Positions 1 through 8,323 of a stretch of 33,653 bases of DNA are shown piece after piece (the stretch's first letter is position 1; each line of letters opens with the position of its first letter). A model generated the notes under the pieces. That model worked only from the letters and a program-made list of their open reading frames with translations. It was not told the origin of the DNA and did not search any database. The DNA is taken from NCBI GenBank assembly GCA_021773645.1, contig JAJFJU010000020.1:1-33653 (forward strand). Direction: 5' to 3'. The position numbers were made by a program, and so were the translations under genes. The stretch comes from Gammaproteobacteria bacterium. GTDB lineage: Bacteria > Pseudomonadota > Gammaproteobacteria > HK1.

Positions 1-413
1 TCATGGGCCAGCACGCCGGCCAGCTCCGCTTCGGAGTCCATGGTCAGCAGCAGTCCGCGGGTAATAAAAACATAGCCCCCGGGAGCGGCGAAGGCATTGA
101 TGCTGTCAACATCGAGCACACCAAAATGCCATTCCAAATCCGCTCGTTCTGTTTGTGATGCGAGCCATCGACCCACCCGGTTCACATACAGCTGAACCTT
201 CCGATTCTCCACCAGAGCGGCGGCACCCAGAAGTTTGGCGGATAGCCTTCCGCCAATTTTTAGCTCCCGTTCCTCATCCACTTCGCCGGTCGCGTCCTTA
301 ATATTACCGAGGGCGGCCCCGAGTTTATTCAGATTTAGCTCAAAAGCTGTGGCCTGCGCCAGTGGCAGTGCGGTGGCTAGCAGAAGGGCTGCGGTACGGA
401 GAGCATGTTTCAT
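1..413 (-). CDS. M48 family metalloprotease, secreted, N-terminal part only (cut by window edge)
   Basis: Reading leftward from an ATG at 413, the product has a signal peptide (basic start MKH, hydrophobic core, likely cleavage after ATA near residue 23). It then runs through the region typical of periplasmic Zn-metallopeptidases of the M48/BepA/LoiP type: a conserved stretch ending NAFAAPGGYVFITRGLL, then EAELAGVLAH. That last piece is the beginning of the HExxH zinc helix, which the window edge cuts after the first His. About 137 residues are visible. Its start overlaps the stop of the upstream SH3-domain gene by 4 bp (ATGA), so the two are probably translationally coupled. The family degrades or helps fold envelope proteins; the exact member cannot be decided without the C-terminus. 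Confidence 0.85.
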   Translation of the reverse strand, partial: MKHALRTAALLLATALPLAQATAFELNLNKLGAALGNIKDATGEVDEERELKIGGRLSAKLLGAAALVENRKVQLYVNRVGRWLASQTERADLEWHFGVLDVDSINAFAAPGGYVFITRGLLLTMDSEAELAGVLAH

Positions 414-1030
414 TGGAATTCCTCCTCCGTGTCTGAGTCAGCAGCGGAATTGCTTTGGGTCTTAGTAGCTTTCGATGGTTCGAGATAATCCATGTCTGCC
501 GCTGCCAGACTGGCTTCATCGGCAAAGTTAGCGGCTTCTTCCTCTTCTACGGTAAAGCGCATGAGACGGCGTAATTCCGCCGGGTTGGGTCCGGCCGTTT
601 CCAGATCCTCGGCCCCGAGGCCGCGTATGCCAATGGTACTGGTGCCCTGGGCCTCATTGGATGAGCGTGAGGAACTCCCGAATAAACTGGTTGCGCCACG
701 AGCCAAACTGGCGAAAAATCCGCCGGAGGCTGCAGGTTTGGAATCGGTGATAGTCGTCGAGGTTGGAGGCGAGGATTCCTCATAGCGCACATTAAACAAT
801 TTAATCCAGCCGCTGGGTTTAGTTTCGTCGGTGAATTTGACCTTGAGCCAATAGCCTTGGCGGCGCAACACATCGACCGCCGTGTCTTTTGCCAATTCAG
901 TGAGAATGGGGGCGCTGCGGTACGGCCGTTTACGAAGTTCGGTGTCAGCGGAAATGACGCCTGGACGGGCAAGGCAGGGTGCTGCCAGTACGGAAATGAT
1001 GACGAGGCTGGTGAGCTTGAGTGCAGCCAT
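410..1030 (-). CDS. secreted SH3-domain protein, partner of the M48 protease
   Basis: 206 aa. A signal peptide (MAALKLTSLVIISVLAAPCLA) is followed by one bacterial SH3 (SH3b) domain at about residues 25-85, from the LRKRPYRSAPILTEL region to the closing GWIKLFNVR. A Ser/Thr-rich linker follows, then a segment IRGLGAEDLETAGPNPAEL that recurs in SH3 proteins found next to M48 peptidases (from memory of the family). The C-terminus is acidic. An AGGAG ribosome site sits 5 bp upstream of the ATG at 1030. The stop overlaps the protease start as ATGA. SH3b domains usually bind peptidoglycan or protein, so a role in anchoring or guiding the coupled protease is plausible but inferred. Confidence 0.8.
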   Translation of the reverse strand: MAALKLTSLVIISVLAAPCLARPGVISADTELRKRPYRSAPILTELAKDTAVDVLRRQGYWLKVKFTDETKPSGWIKLFNVRYEESSPPTSTTITDSKPAASGGFFASLARGATSLFGSSSRSSNEAQGTSTIGIRGLGAEDLETAGPNPAELRRLMRFTVEEEEAANFADEASLAAADMDYLEPSKATKTQSNSAADSDTEEEFQ

Positions 1031-1177
1031 AGGGGCTCCTGGATACGCGGTCCGGTGAGGTATTCGGCAAGACTATGCGCTTGCCGCCTGAACCGCAATG
1101 GCGGCTAAAACAGCAGGGGTGTTATGCCCCGAATAGTTAGGGTTGAACTGCTGGCCTTAGTGGGCTCAGAAGGTGGT

Positions 1178-3046
1178 TTAGCCGAGGCTGTGATGTCGTT
1201 TTTCAATCGCCTGCAGGATGCCTGTGCTATCTAGCCCTGCTTCGGCCAGTATCTGTTCTGGTGAGGCGTGCTCTTGGTAGCGATCAGGCAGGCCCAGATT
1301 GAGTAGCGGCAGGGTGATGCCATGAGCGGCGAGACACTCATTAATGCCGCCGCCAGCGCCTCCAGCCACGGCATTTTCCTCCACCGTAACCAGTAATTCG
1401 TGAGTGCTTGCGATCTCAAAGATGGACGCTTCATCCAGGGGCTTGATAAAGCGCATATTGAGCACCGTCGCATTCAGTTTTTCGGCGGCTTCCAGGGCGG
1501 GGTAGAGCATGGAACCAAAGGCGAGAATGGCGATCCCAGTACCTTCCCGCACCTGTTCGGCCTTGCCGATGGGCAGGGCGGTCATTTCTGCCTCTGGCGC
1601 TTCTCCCGTGCCACCACCACGCGGATAGCGCACCGCAGCCGGTTGATCCAGGCTGAAACCGGTGTAGAGCATCTGGCGGCACTCGTTTTCGTTGGTGGGT
1701 GCCATGATGACCATATTGGGGATGCAGCGCAGGAAGCTCAGATCGAAGCTGCCGGCATGGGTGGGGCCGTCTTCACCCACGAGCCCGGCACGATCGATGG
1801 CAAACAGCACCGGCAAATTCTGTAGCGCGACATCGTGAATAAGTTGGTCGTAACCGCGCTGCAGAAAGCTTGAGTAGATAGCGACTACTGGCTTGACGCC
1901 TTCGCAGGCGAGTCCGGCGGCAAAGGTGATAGCGTGTTGCTCAGCGATGGCAACATCGTGGTAGCGGTCAGGAAATTCCTCGGAATAACGGACCAGCCCG
2001 GAGCCCTCTCGCATCGCCGGGGTAATGACCTGCAGACGTGAATCCAGCGCCGCCATATCACAGGCCCAATCGCCGAAAATATCGGAATAGGTCGGTGCTT
2101 TTCTGGTGCCGGAGGGCTTGATGCCAATCTCCGGATCAAAGGGGCTACCAATGCCGTGGTATTTGATTGGATCCGCTTCGGCTGGCTCGTAGCCTTTGCC
2201 CTTGCGGGTGACGACATGCAGCAGGCGGGGTCCCTGCAATTCGTGCAGATTGTGCAGGGTGGTAATCAGGGTAGACATATCGTGACCGTCTACGGGGCCC
2301 AGATAGTTGAAGCCAAATTCCTCGAACAGGGTGCCGGGAACAATCAGATGGCGGGCCTCGGTTTCCACCCGCCGTGCCAGTTCCCACACCGGTGGTATAC
2401 GGGTCAGTACCTTTTTGCTTTCCTCGCGAATGGTGGAATAGACCCGACCCGAGAGTACCTTGGCGAGATAGTTGGAGATAGCGCCCACATTGGGAGAGAT
2501 GGACATGTCGTTGTCGTTGAGTATCACCAGTAGATCGGCTTTCAGATCTCCCGCGTGATTGAGCGCCTCGAGGGCCATGCCAGAGGTCAGCGCACCATCG
2601 CCAATGACCGCCACCACCTTGTTGGGGCTGCCCGCGTGGGCAAGGCCGGCAGCCATGCCCAGAGCCGCGCTGATGGAGGTGCCGGAATGACCTACACCAA
2701 AGGGGTCGTAGGCACTTTCACTGCGCTTTGGAAAGGGGGCGAGACCATCTTTGCGGCGGATGCTGGACATCTGTTCGCGCCGTCCGGTGAGGATTTTGTG
2801 CGGGTAGCTCTGGTGGCCCACATCCCAGACTAGGCGATCATCGGGTGTATTAAAGACATAGTGGAGCGCGACGGTAAGCTCCACGGTGCCTAGCCCCGCG
2901 GCAAAATGTCCCCCGGATTGTGATACCGAGTGAACCAGAAAGTCGCGTAGTTCTTCAGCTAATTGTGGTAGCTGGTTTTTGGGGAGTTTACGCAGTTCCG
3001 TCGGCGTGGAGATCCGATCGAGAAGTGGGTAGGATTTTGCACTCAT
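1178..3046 (-). CDS. dxs: 1-deoxy-D-xylulose-5-phosphate synthase
   Basis: 622 aa, the normal full length. It condenses pyruvate and glyceraldehyde-3-phosphate to DXP, the first step of the MEP isoprenoid pathway, using TPP and Mg2+ in the cytoplasm. Visible landmarks are the active-site His47 in [10 protein letters not shown], the [14 protein letters not shown] block, the TPP/Mg motif GDG (149-151) to Asn177, and the catalytic Glu369 in AIAEQH, matching E. coli Glu370. The C-terminal transketolase domain is intact. It is divergent from hpnH, which uses a C30 isoprenoid made from this pathway, so the pairing is metabolically sensible. The 147 bp between dxs and the next minus-strand gene contains only weak inverted repeats and no clear terminator. 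Confidence 0.97.
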   Translation of the reverse strand: MSAKSYPLLDRISTPTELRKLPKNQLPQLAEELRDFLVHSVSQSGGHFAAGLGTVELTVALHYVFNTPDDRLVWDVGHQSYPHKILTGRREQMSSIRRKDGLAPFPKRSESAYDPFGVGHSGTSISAALGMAAGLAHAGSPNKVVAVIGDGALTSGMALEALNHAGDLKADLLVILNDNDMSISPNVGAISNYLAKVLSGRVYSTIREESKKVLTRIPPVWELARRVETEARHLIVPGTLFEEFGFNYLGPVDGHDMSTLITTLHNLHELQGPRLLHVVTRKGKGYEPAEADPIKYHGIGSPFDPEIGIKPSGTRKAPTYSDIFGDWACDMAALDSRLQVITPAMREGSGLVRYSEEFPDRYHDVAIAEQHAITFAAGLACEGVKPVVAIYSSFLQRGYDQLIHDVALQNLPVLFAIDRAGLVGEDGPTHAGSFDLSFLRCIPNMVIMAPTNENECRQMLYTGFSLDQPAAVRYPRGGGTGEAPEAEMTALPIGKAEQVREGTGIAILAFGSMLYPALEAAEKLNATVLNMRFIKPLDEASIFEIASTHELLVTVEENAVAGGAGGGINECLAAHGITLPLLNLGLPDRYQEHASPEQILAEAGLDSTGILQAIEKRHHSLG

Positions 3047-3182
3047 GAGGTGGGCCGTTGGACAGTAAAAGAGAAGTCTAAGGACTTCCCTGTCGGGATG
3101 CTAGCCCGGAACCATTTGGGCCTGAAGCGCATCATAGGAAGGCAGTGGCGACCGTTAGGTCGATGAGAGCAAAGGACGAAGC

Positions 3183-4295
3183 ATGGGTGTACCCCTAAGG
3201 CAGCAATTGAAGATCGGTGCCTATCTGTTCAGTAAAAAGCTGAAGGGAGTAAAGCGCTATCCATTGGTGTTAATGTTGGAGCCCTTGTTTCGCTGCAACC
3301 TTGCCTGTGCCGGTTGTGGGAAGATCGATTATCCCGAGGCCACTTTGGACCGGCGTATGTCTGTGGCGGATGCCATGGGGGCCATCGACGAATGTGGTGC
3401 ACCGATAGTGTCTATTGCCGGTGGTGAGCCGCTGATTCACAAGGAACTCCCGGCCATGGTGGCGGGCTTCATCCAGCGCCGGAAGTACGTCTATTTGTGT
3501 ACTAATGCGCTGCTGCTAAAAAAGCGTATGAGTGACTACACCCCCTCCCATTACCTCACTTTTTCCGTGCATTTGGATGGGGATCGGGGGCATCACGATA
3601 ATTCGGTGTGCCAGGCAGGGGTTTTCGATCGTGCCCTGGAGGCAATTCGTGAGGCTCGTCGGCGTGGTTTTCGGGTGACGGTCAATTGCACCCTGTTCCA
3701 GGGAGAAACAGCTCCTGAGGTGGCGGATTTCTTTGACGCGGTGACTAAGCTCGGTATTGAAGGCATCACGGTGGCTCCGGGTTTTCAATACGAACGTGCT
3801 CCCGAGCAGGAGGCCTTCCTCAAGCGCACCACTAGCAAGCAATTGTTTCGCGACATCTTTCGTTTGGGTCAGGGGCATCAGTGGCAGTTCAACCATTCCA
3901 GCCTGTATCTGGATTTTCTCGCTGGTAACCAGACCTATCAATGCACCCCTTGGGGTAACCCCACGCGCAACATCTTCGGTTGGCAGCGTCCTTGCTACCT
4001 GCTTTCAGAGGGTTATGCCAGTAGCTATCAGGAGCTGATGGAGGAAACGGACTGGGATGCTTATGGGCTGGGTCGCAATGATAAATGTGCCAACTGCATG
4101 ATGCATTGTGGTTTTGAGGCCAGTGCTGTGGATGATGCCTTGCAGCATCCGTTGAAGGCCTTAGATGTTGCCCTGCGGGGGCCTCAAACGGAAGGGGTGA
4201 TGTCTCCTGAGTTGCCTGGATCCTATGGCAGTAGCGTAGGAGAGGCCTTATCGATCAGCCCCAAGATGGCCGAAGATAAATGTAGCTCCTTATAG
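3183..4295 (+). CDS. hpnH: adenosyl-hopene transferase, radical SAM protein HpnH
   Basis: 370 aa. HpnH adds the adenosyl group of SAM to diploptene (hopene), the first step in making C35 extended hopanoids. The radical-SAM iron-sulfur motif CxxxCxxC is at Cys38, Cys42 and Cys45 (RCNLACAGC), followed by the SIAGGEPL SAM-binding segment and CTNALLL. The C-terminal region carries a second cysteine group (KCANCMMHC), as in the DUF3463 end of this family. The N-terminal MGVPLRQQLKIGAYL is nearly diagnostic for HpnH. An AGGA site lies 6 bp before the ATG. No squalene-hopene cyclase is in the window, so it must be elsewhere if the pathway is complete. Confidence 0.95.
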   Translation: MGVPLRQQLKIGAYLFSKKLKGVKRYPLVLMLEPLFRCNLACAGCGKIDYPEATLDRRMSVADAMGAIDECGAPIVSIAGGEPLIHKELPAMVAGFIQRRKYVYLCTNALLLKKRMSDYTPSHYLTFSVHLDGDRGHHDNSVCQAGVFDRALEAIREARRRGFRVTVNCTLFQGETAPEVADFFDAVTKLGIEGITVAPGFQYERAPEQEAFLKRTTSKQLFRDIFRLGQGHQWQFNHSSLYLDFLAGNQTYQCTPWGNPTRNIFGWQRPCYLLSEGYASSYQELMEETDWDAYGLGRNDKCANCMMHCGFEASAVDDALQHPLKALDVALRGPQTEGVMSPELPGSYGSSVGEALSISPKMAEDKCSSL

Positions 4296-4383
4296 AAAGG
4301 GGAGCTGGATAGATGGGAGAGGGAACAACCGTGTATTGGAGAGGTCGGATGCATAGGCCTTTTGCCGTGGCATTGGGTGCTTA

Positions 4384-4392
4384 TGCTATAGT
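4384..4392 (+). promoter_or_regulatory. candidate extended -10 promoter for the hpnM-mlaA pair
   Basis: TGCTATAGT is an extended -10 (TGn followed by TATAGT). A poor -35 candidate TTGCCG lies at 4362-4367 with 19 bp spacing. The predicted start point near 4399 gives a leader of about 24 nt to the ATG at 4423. It lies in the 127-bp gap after hpnH, so the two lipid-carrier genes may have their own promoter. Confidence 0.4.
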
Positions 4393-4422
4393 CCCCGCCC
4401 ATTGCTACTGGGAGCAGATTTG

Positions 4423-5040
4423 ATGCTTAAGGGGAAGCAGTTCGCAGCACGCGTAATGGTCGCTCTGTTGGTGTGGCTATTACCACTGCAATGGGCCGAG
4501 GCTGGGTCGCCGGCACGCAGTGTGGTGGAGCGCCTCGATAGTCGTTTGCTGGAGGTGATGCGTAAGGCTGATGCCTTAGGGTTTCGGGGGCGGCATGCTC
4601 GTCTGGAGCCGGTGTTGCGCCAGACCTTTGATCTCCCATATATCACTCGCTTGGTGTCGGGTCGGCACTGGAAGGGTTGGAGCGACGGTCAGCGAGCCAA
4701 AATGGTGGAGGCCTTTAGTCGACTGACCTTTGCTACTTACGCAGATCGTTTTGATGGCTACGACGGAGAGCGATTCAAGATCACCGCCGAGCGGCCGTTA
4801 AAAAAGCAGCGTGTATTTGTCCGCTGTCAGTTGACCAAGCCCAATGGCGAGGCAATACAGCTGGACTACGTGCTTCATAAGGCGGCTGACCGGTGGCGTA
4901 TTATCAATGTGGTGGCGGACGGCATTAGTGACCTGTCGCTACGGCGAGCAGAGTATACGGCGGTCATCAAGCGTGATGGCTTTGACGCACTCATCACTCA
5001 ACTTAATAACAAGATTGTGGTCTATGCACGTGAAGAATAG
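4423..5040 (+). CDS. hpnM: MlaC/Ttg2D-type phospholipid-binding periplasmic protein, HpnM-like
   Basis: 205 aa with an N-terminal signal peptide (MLKGKQFAARV, hydrophobic core, AEA cleavage region). The rest has the MlaC/Ttg2 (tol_tol_Ttg2) pattern: LRQTFDLPYITRLVSGRHW, then QRAKMVEAFSRLTFATYADRF, then LDYVLHKAADRWRIINVVADGISD, ending in a helix with FDALITQLNNKI. MlaC proteins shuttle phospholipid between the outer-membrane MlaA complex and the inner-membrane Mla ABC transporter; HpnM is the variant found beside hopanoid genes. I chose the ATG at 4423, preceded by GGGAG, over an in-frame TTG at 4402 that lies almost at the predicted transcription start. The mlaA gene follows 75 bp downstream. 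Confidence 0.87.
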   Translation: MLKGKQFAARVMVALLVWLLPLQWAEAGSPARSVVERLDSRLLEVMRKADALGFRGRHARLEPVLRQTFDLPYITRLVSGRHWKGWSDGQRAKMVEAFSRLTFATYADRFDGYDGERFKITAERPLKKQRVFVRCQLTKPNGEAIQLDYVLHKAADRWRIINVVADGISDLSLRRAEYTAVIKRDGFDALITQLNNKIVVYAREE

Positions 5041-5115
5041 TGGGTTTTTATTTAACGTTAGGAACTTGAAATTGATACATTGGGGTGTCCGTGTTTGGCC
5101 AAGGAGTACTACAGC

Positions 5116-5859
5116 ATGAATAAAGGAACCAGGACCGGCACGGGCCTCGTGCTCCTTTTCTGTTTTCTACTTGCTGGCTGCGCCACGGTGGCGGACAACG
5201 GCGACGGCGATCCGATGGAGTCACCCAACCGTGCCTTCCATAGCCTGAACAAAACACTGGATAAGGCCATCGTAGGGCCTGTTTCGGAGGCTTATGTCTG
5301 GATTACCCCCGAGATCCTGCGCACCAGTATCGGTAATTTCTTTAGCAATTTGGGCACCCTTAGCGTTGTTCTTAATGATTTGCTGCAGGGTAAATTTGAG
5401 CAGGGCGTGGAGGATGCCGGGCGGTTTATCGTCAACAGCACCTTTGGTATCGGTGGTCTATTTGATGTGGCGACGGGCGTGGGCCTGGAGCGCCATAACG
5501 AAGATTTGGGACAGACCTTCGGGGTTTGGGGCGCGGGCGAGGGTGCCTATCTGGAGTTGCCTGTGCTTGGGCCTAATTCCGTGCGTGATGCGCCGGATCT
5601 CGTATCGAGCACTTATACCAATCCGCTCTACTACATCTTCCAGTCCTCGGTTAGCCTGCCGCTGACCGTGCTAAAACTCATTGATGATCGGGCGCGTTTG
5701 GCCGGCGCCATTCGCTTGCGCGATAAGTCTGCTCTGGATACTTATATCTTCACCCGTGAGGCCTATCGTCAACGCCGAACTCATTTGATTTACGACGGCA
5801 ATCCGCCAGACGATGCCTTTGATGACCTTGCCCAAGCGTCTGCCAAGGGTATTGAATAG
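5116..5859 (+). CDS. mlaA: MlaA/VacJ family outer-membrane lipoprotein
   Basis: 247 aa. A lipoprotein signal peptide ends in the lipobox LLAGC with the modified Cys22. The body matches MlaA/VacJ: ESPNRAFHSLNKTLDKAIVGPVSEAY, SIGNFFSNLGTLSVVLNDLLQG, RFIVNSTFGIGGLFDVAT, and GQTFGVWGAGEGAYLELPVLGPNSVRD. MlaA forms a ring with an outer-membrane porin and removes phospholipid from the outer leaflet. The start at 5116 is set by AAGGAG at 5101-5106 and by the signal peptide. Together with the MlaC-like gene just upstream it makes two parts of an Mla system; the MlaDEFB inner-membrane transporter is not in this window. Confidence 0.95.
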   Translation: MNKGTRTGTGLVLLFCFLLAGCATVADNGDGDPMESPNRAFHSLNKTLDKAIVGPVSEAYVWITPEILRTSIGNFFSNLGTLSVVLNDLLQGKFEQGVEDAGRFIVNSTFGIGGLFDVATGVGLERHNEDLGQTFGVWGAGEGAYLELPVLGPNSVRDAPDLVSSTYTNPLYYIFQSSVSLPLTVLKLIDDRARLAGAIRLRDKSALDTYIFTREAYRQRRTHLIYDGNPPDDAFDDLAQASAKGIE

Positions 5860-5888
5860 TTCTAAGGAAGCTCTGATTCTTTAGAACT
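5858..5888. terminator. possible hairpin between convergent genes
   Basis: An 8-bp inverted repeat, AGTTCTAA and TTAGAACT, with a 15-nt loop starts inside the mlaA stop codon. A run of five T follows about 10 nt later, near 5899. The stem is A/T-rich and the spacing to the T run is long, so function as a terminator between mlaA and the convergent gene is only possible. Confidence 0.3.
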
Positions 5889-5901
5889 ACTTAGCGGGTT
5901 T

Positions 5902-7338
5902 TTATTCCATGGATGGAATTGCGTAACGATCAACGCGTGGGGAACACACGCTTGCTTTCCCAACTTTGAAGGCGCGTTTGCCATCAGGAAGCTGTAGCTT
6001 CACCTCCGTCCCTTCCTTTAGTCGTCTATGGGTAACCAATAAATAAGCCTGTTTGCCCTTTTCTTGTATGTAAAGGCAGGGAATGGATTCCGATGGTTGG
6101 TTTAAAATCATGCAGGTCGCTGTTTGCACCTTTCCCACCAGTTTTTCCAGCCCCAGGCTAATGGCCCCCATAGGATTTCGCCGCTGCCAGCGGGTCAATC
6201 CCAGTTGATAGTCCTGATCAATACCGCTTTCTAGCAAGGCAACCAGTTCGCCTACGGGCAGCCGGATTTCCGCCTCATCTTTGCCACTTAGCCGGTAGCC
6301 GCAGGTGGACTCCTCAACGATACGCCACAGATTTTCCCTTGCCGGGGTGTGTTCTGATTGCAATCTGTTTCGCACCATCTCCAAGCCGATGATTAGGCTG
6401 GTTTGACGTTTACTTTGGCGACGTTTTTCACGCTGGAACGGTTGTGCCTGGAGGTGAGGCTCAAACTGCTTTAGCAACCATTTTGCCTGTTCGGCTACGA
6501 TGCGGTGTTTGAGGGAAGCATTCTTATTGATGATATCCCGGGTTGCCGCACGCACCATGGGATTGATATCGAAGGCCCGTACCGTTGGTGGCATCGGGGA
6601 CTCCATACGGTCGGCGGGCAGCGGTGGCGTATTAGCAGCAAGATCGATGAAGAAAATACCGCTTTGTGGCGTGGTGGAATATTCTCGCTGCATGCGACAC
6701 CCACCCGCATAGCGGCCCAGGAAGGTAAAGGCCTGCATGGCTTCACCCTCGGGCAGATGAAAGGGATCGGCCAAGGTGAGTAGCATGAGCTGCTTATATA
6801 GAGCCGAAATGTTTTCGTGGCGTTCTGAACGGGTACCAATCTTTACTGGCGTATAGAGCAGTCCCCGCTGCTCGGCCTGCAGATAGTAAGTATTAATATG
6901 CCGATGTACGCCCGCAGGAATGGGGCCATAGGTGCGAAATGTATGGCGTAATCGGTGCGTGCTTTGCTCCAGGGCTGCGTACAGGGCGGCAAGATACTCC
7001 GACGATTCGAGTTCTGCTGCATTCAGTATTGTTGCGTAAGCCTGTTCCAGGAGCTTGCTTAGCTCCCCCAATTGGTGCCTGACCAAATCCCTGTTTTGCG
7101 CTTGAATACCGTGTTGAAATGAGGGGGTGTCATAGGCATAGAAGAGGCTGTTTATCCGGCCGCGGTAGAGGTGTAGTAAAGGCAGACGCGTTTTGCCTAG
7201 CAAGGTACATTGCTTAAAATTCGCCAATGCCTCAAATACAGCACCCACCGATAGCTCTGGATTGAGCAGTGGCAGGTCTTCCAGCCATTGGCGTAGTTGT
7301 GCCGGCTGTGCGTCCGGGGTTGGTGCTTGGTTATTCAT
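5902..7338 (-). CDS. conserved protein with a degenerate PilZ-like domain
   Basis: 478 aa, soluble, with no signal peptide or membrane segment. The N-terminal 300 residues are mostly helical by composition and I do not recognise a domain there. Residues about 303-400 resemble a PilZ barrel: a basic stretch with R306/R307 and R311, then WRIVEESTCGY, where E342-x-S344-x-x-G347 sits at the place of the [D/N]xSxxG c-di-GMP motif, then a GLTRWQRR strand and GAISLGLEKL. The Glu replaces the usual Asp/Asn, so nucleotide binding is uncertain. The last 75 residues form a second beta-rich segment. The start ATG has no clear Shine-Dalgarno. It is divergent from the DUF815 ATPase with 85 bp between the starts. 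Confidence 0.6.
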   Translation of the reverse strand: MNNQAPTPDAQPAQLRQWLEDLPLLNPELSVGAVFEALANFKQCTLLGKTRLPLLHLYRGRINSLFYAYDTPSFQHGIQAQNRDLVRHQLGELSKLLEQAYATILNAAELESSEYLAALYAALEQSTHRLRHTFRTYGPIPAGVHRHINTYYLQAEQRGLLYTPVKIGTRSERHENISALYKQLMLLTLADPFHLPEGEAMQAFTFLGRYAGGCRMQREYSTTPQSGIFFIDLAANTPPLPADRMESPMPPTVRAFDINPMVRAATRDIINKNASLKHRIVAEQAKWLLKQFEPHLQAQPFQREKRRQSKRQTSLIIGLEMVRNRLQSEHTPARENLWRIVEESTCGYRLSGKDEAEIRLPVGELVALLESGIDQDYQLGLTRWQRRNPMGAISLGLEKLVGKVQTATCMILNQPSESIPCLYIQEKGKQAYLLVTHRRLKEGTEVKLQLPDGKRAFKVGKASVCSPRVDRYAIPSME

Positions 7339-7411
7339 GGAAAGCTGAGTGAGGCAGATCCCGAAAGCTTGCCAGCACCGTGTGTGCCAGCCGTGGCGGC
7401 AGATTAACAGT

Positions 7412-7417
7412 TATAAT
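7412..7417 (+). promoter_or_regulatory. consensus -10 box immediately upstream of the DUF815 gene
   Basis: A perfect TATAAT ends 6 bp before the ATG at 7424. Transcription would start at about the A of the ATG, giving a leaderless or nearly leaderless message. No good -35 is found 16-18 bp upstream, and no Shine-Dalgarno precedes the ATG, which agrees with a leaderless start but does not prove it. Confidence 0.35.
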
Positions 7418-7423
7418 CCACCG

Positions 7424-8323
7424 ATGAGTCAGAGTGATGATATGGCGCGGCTGCTTGCCGGGCTCGAAGCCTTGGTAAAGCGCGTCGGATCATTTTACCC
7501 GCATCAACCCAGCGCGCCTGACTGGGCTACCGTGCATGCTTGTCGCTGGCGTCAACACCAGGGACGCGCCTATTTTCAGGAAATCCCCCACCCACATGCC
7601 ATCTCGCTTGCCGATCTCATGGGGATTGAGCGGCAGAAGGACTTACTGGTGAAAAACACCTTGCAGTTTGTCCGTGGTGTGCCGGCCAACAATGCGCTGT
7701 TATGGGGGCCTAGGGGCACCGGAAAGTCTTCATTAATAAAAGCTTTGCTCAATGAATATGCCGCCGAGGGTTTGCGGATTATTGAGGTGGAAGGGCACGC
7801 GCTGATGGAGCTCGGCGATATCGTCGATGATTTATACGGACGGCCCGAGCGCTTTGTGCTGTTTAGCGATGATCTTTCCTTTGAGGCAGACGATCCGGGC
7901 TACAAAGCGCTGAAGGCGGTGCTGGATGGTGCACTCACCGCACAACCGGAAAATGTGCTGGTCTATGCCACCTCCAACCGCCGTCACCTGTTGCCTGAAT
8001 ACATGGATGAAAATCAGGCGTCACATCTGCGCGATGGTGAGATCCACCATGGTGAGGCGGTGGAGGAGAAGATATCCCTGTCCGAGCGCTTTGGCCTGTG
8101 GCTCGCCTTTCATCCCTTTTCACAAGGGCAATATCTGGATATCGTTTCCCATTGGCTGGGCGTACTGGAGGTAGAGCCAGCGGATGCTGAGGGAATGCGT
8201 AGGCAGGCGCTGCAATGGGCCCTGTTGCGTGGCTCACGCAGTGGGCGAGCGGCTTGGCAGTTTGCTCGGGATTATGCCGGGCGTATGGCGCTGGATGGGG
8301 CTGCTAATGAAGGTCAACCATGA
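7424..8323 (+). CDS. DUF815 family AAA+ ATP-binding protein
   Basis: 299 aa from the ATG at 7424. DUF815 proteins are single-domain P-loop AAA+ ATPases of unsettled function. The Walker A is GPRGTGKS at residues 95-102, preceded by the family segment LMGIERQKDLLVKNT and VPANNALLWG. The Walker B is RFVLFSDDLSFE with D149/D150. A sensor-type region reads NVLVYATSNRRHLLPE, and the C-terminus has LSERFGLWLAFHPFSQGQYLDIV. An in-frame GTG at 7349 would add 25 residues that do not resemble the family. The stop overlaps the hpt start as ATGA, so the two are translationally coupled; what links their functions is unknown. Confidence 0.9.
   Translation: MSQSDDMARLLAGLEALVKRVGSFYPHQPSAPDWATVHACRWRQHQGRAYFQEIPHPHAISLADLMGIERQKDLLVKNTLQFVRGVPANNALLWGPRGTGKSSLIKALLNEYAAEGLRIIEVEGHALMELGDIVDDLYGRPERFVLFSDDLSFEADDPGYKALKAVLDGALTAQPENVLVYATSNRRHLLPEYMDENQASHLRDGEIHHGEAVEEKISLSERFGLWLAFHPFSQGQYLDIVSHWLGVLEVEPADAEGMRRQALQWALLRGSRSGRAAWQFARDYAGRMALDGAANEGQP

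Noticed and set aside
1083-1130. Inverted repeats between dxs and the SH3-protein gene (GCCGCC with GGCGGC at 1083-1105; GGGG with CCCC near 1116-1130)
   Set aside because: The stems are only 4-6 bp and no T run follows on the minus strand, so I do not call a terminator.
3073-3108. Two small hairpins (GAAGTC with GACTTC; CGGG with CCCG) between dxs and hpnH
   Set aside because: They are short and lack any recognised riboswitch or operator pattern; no confident promoter was found in this gap either.
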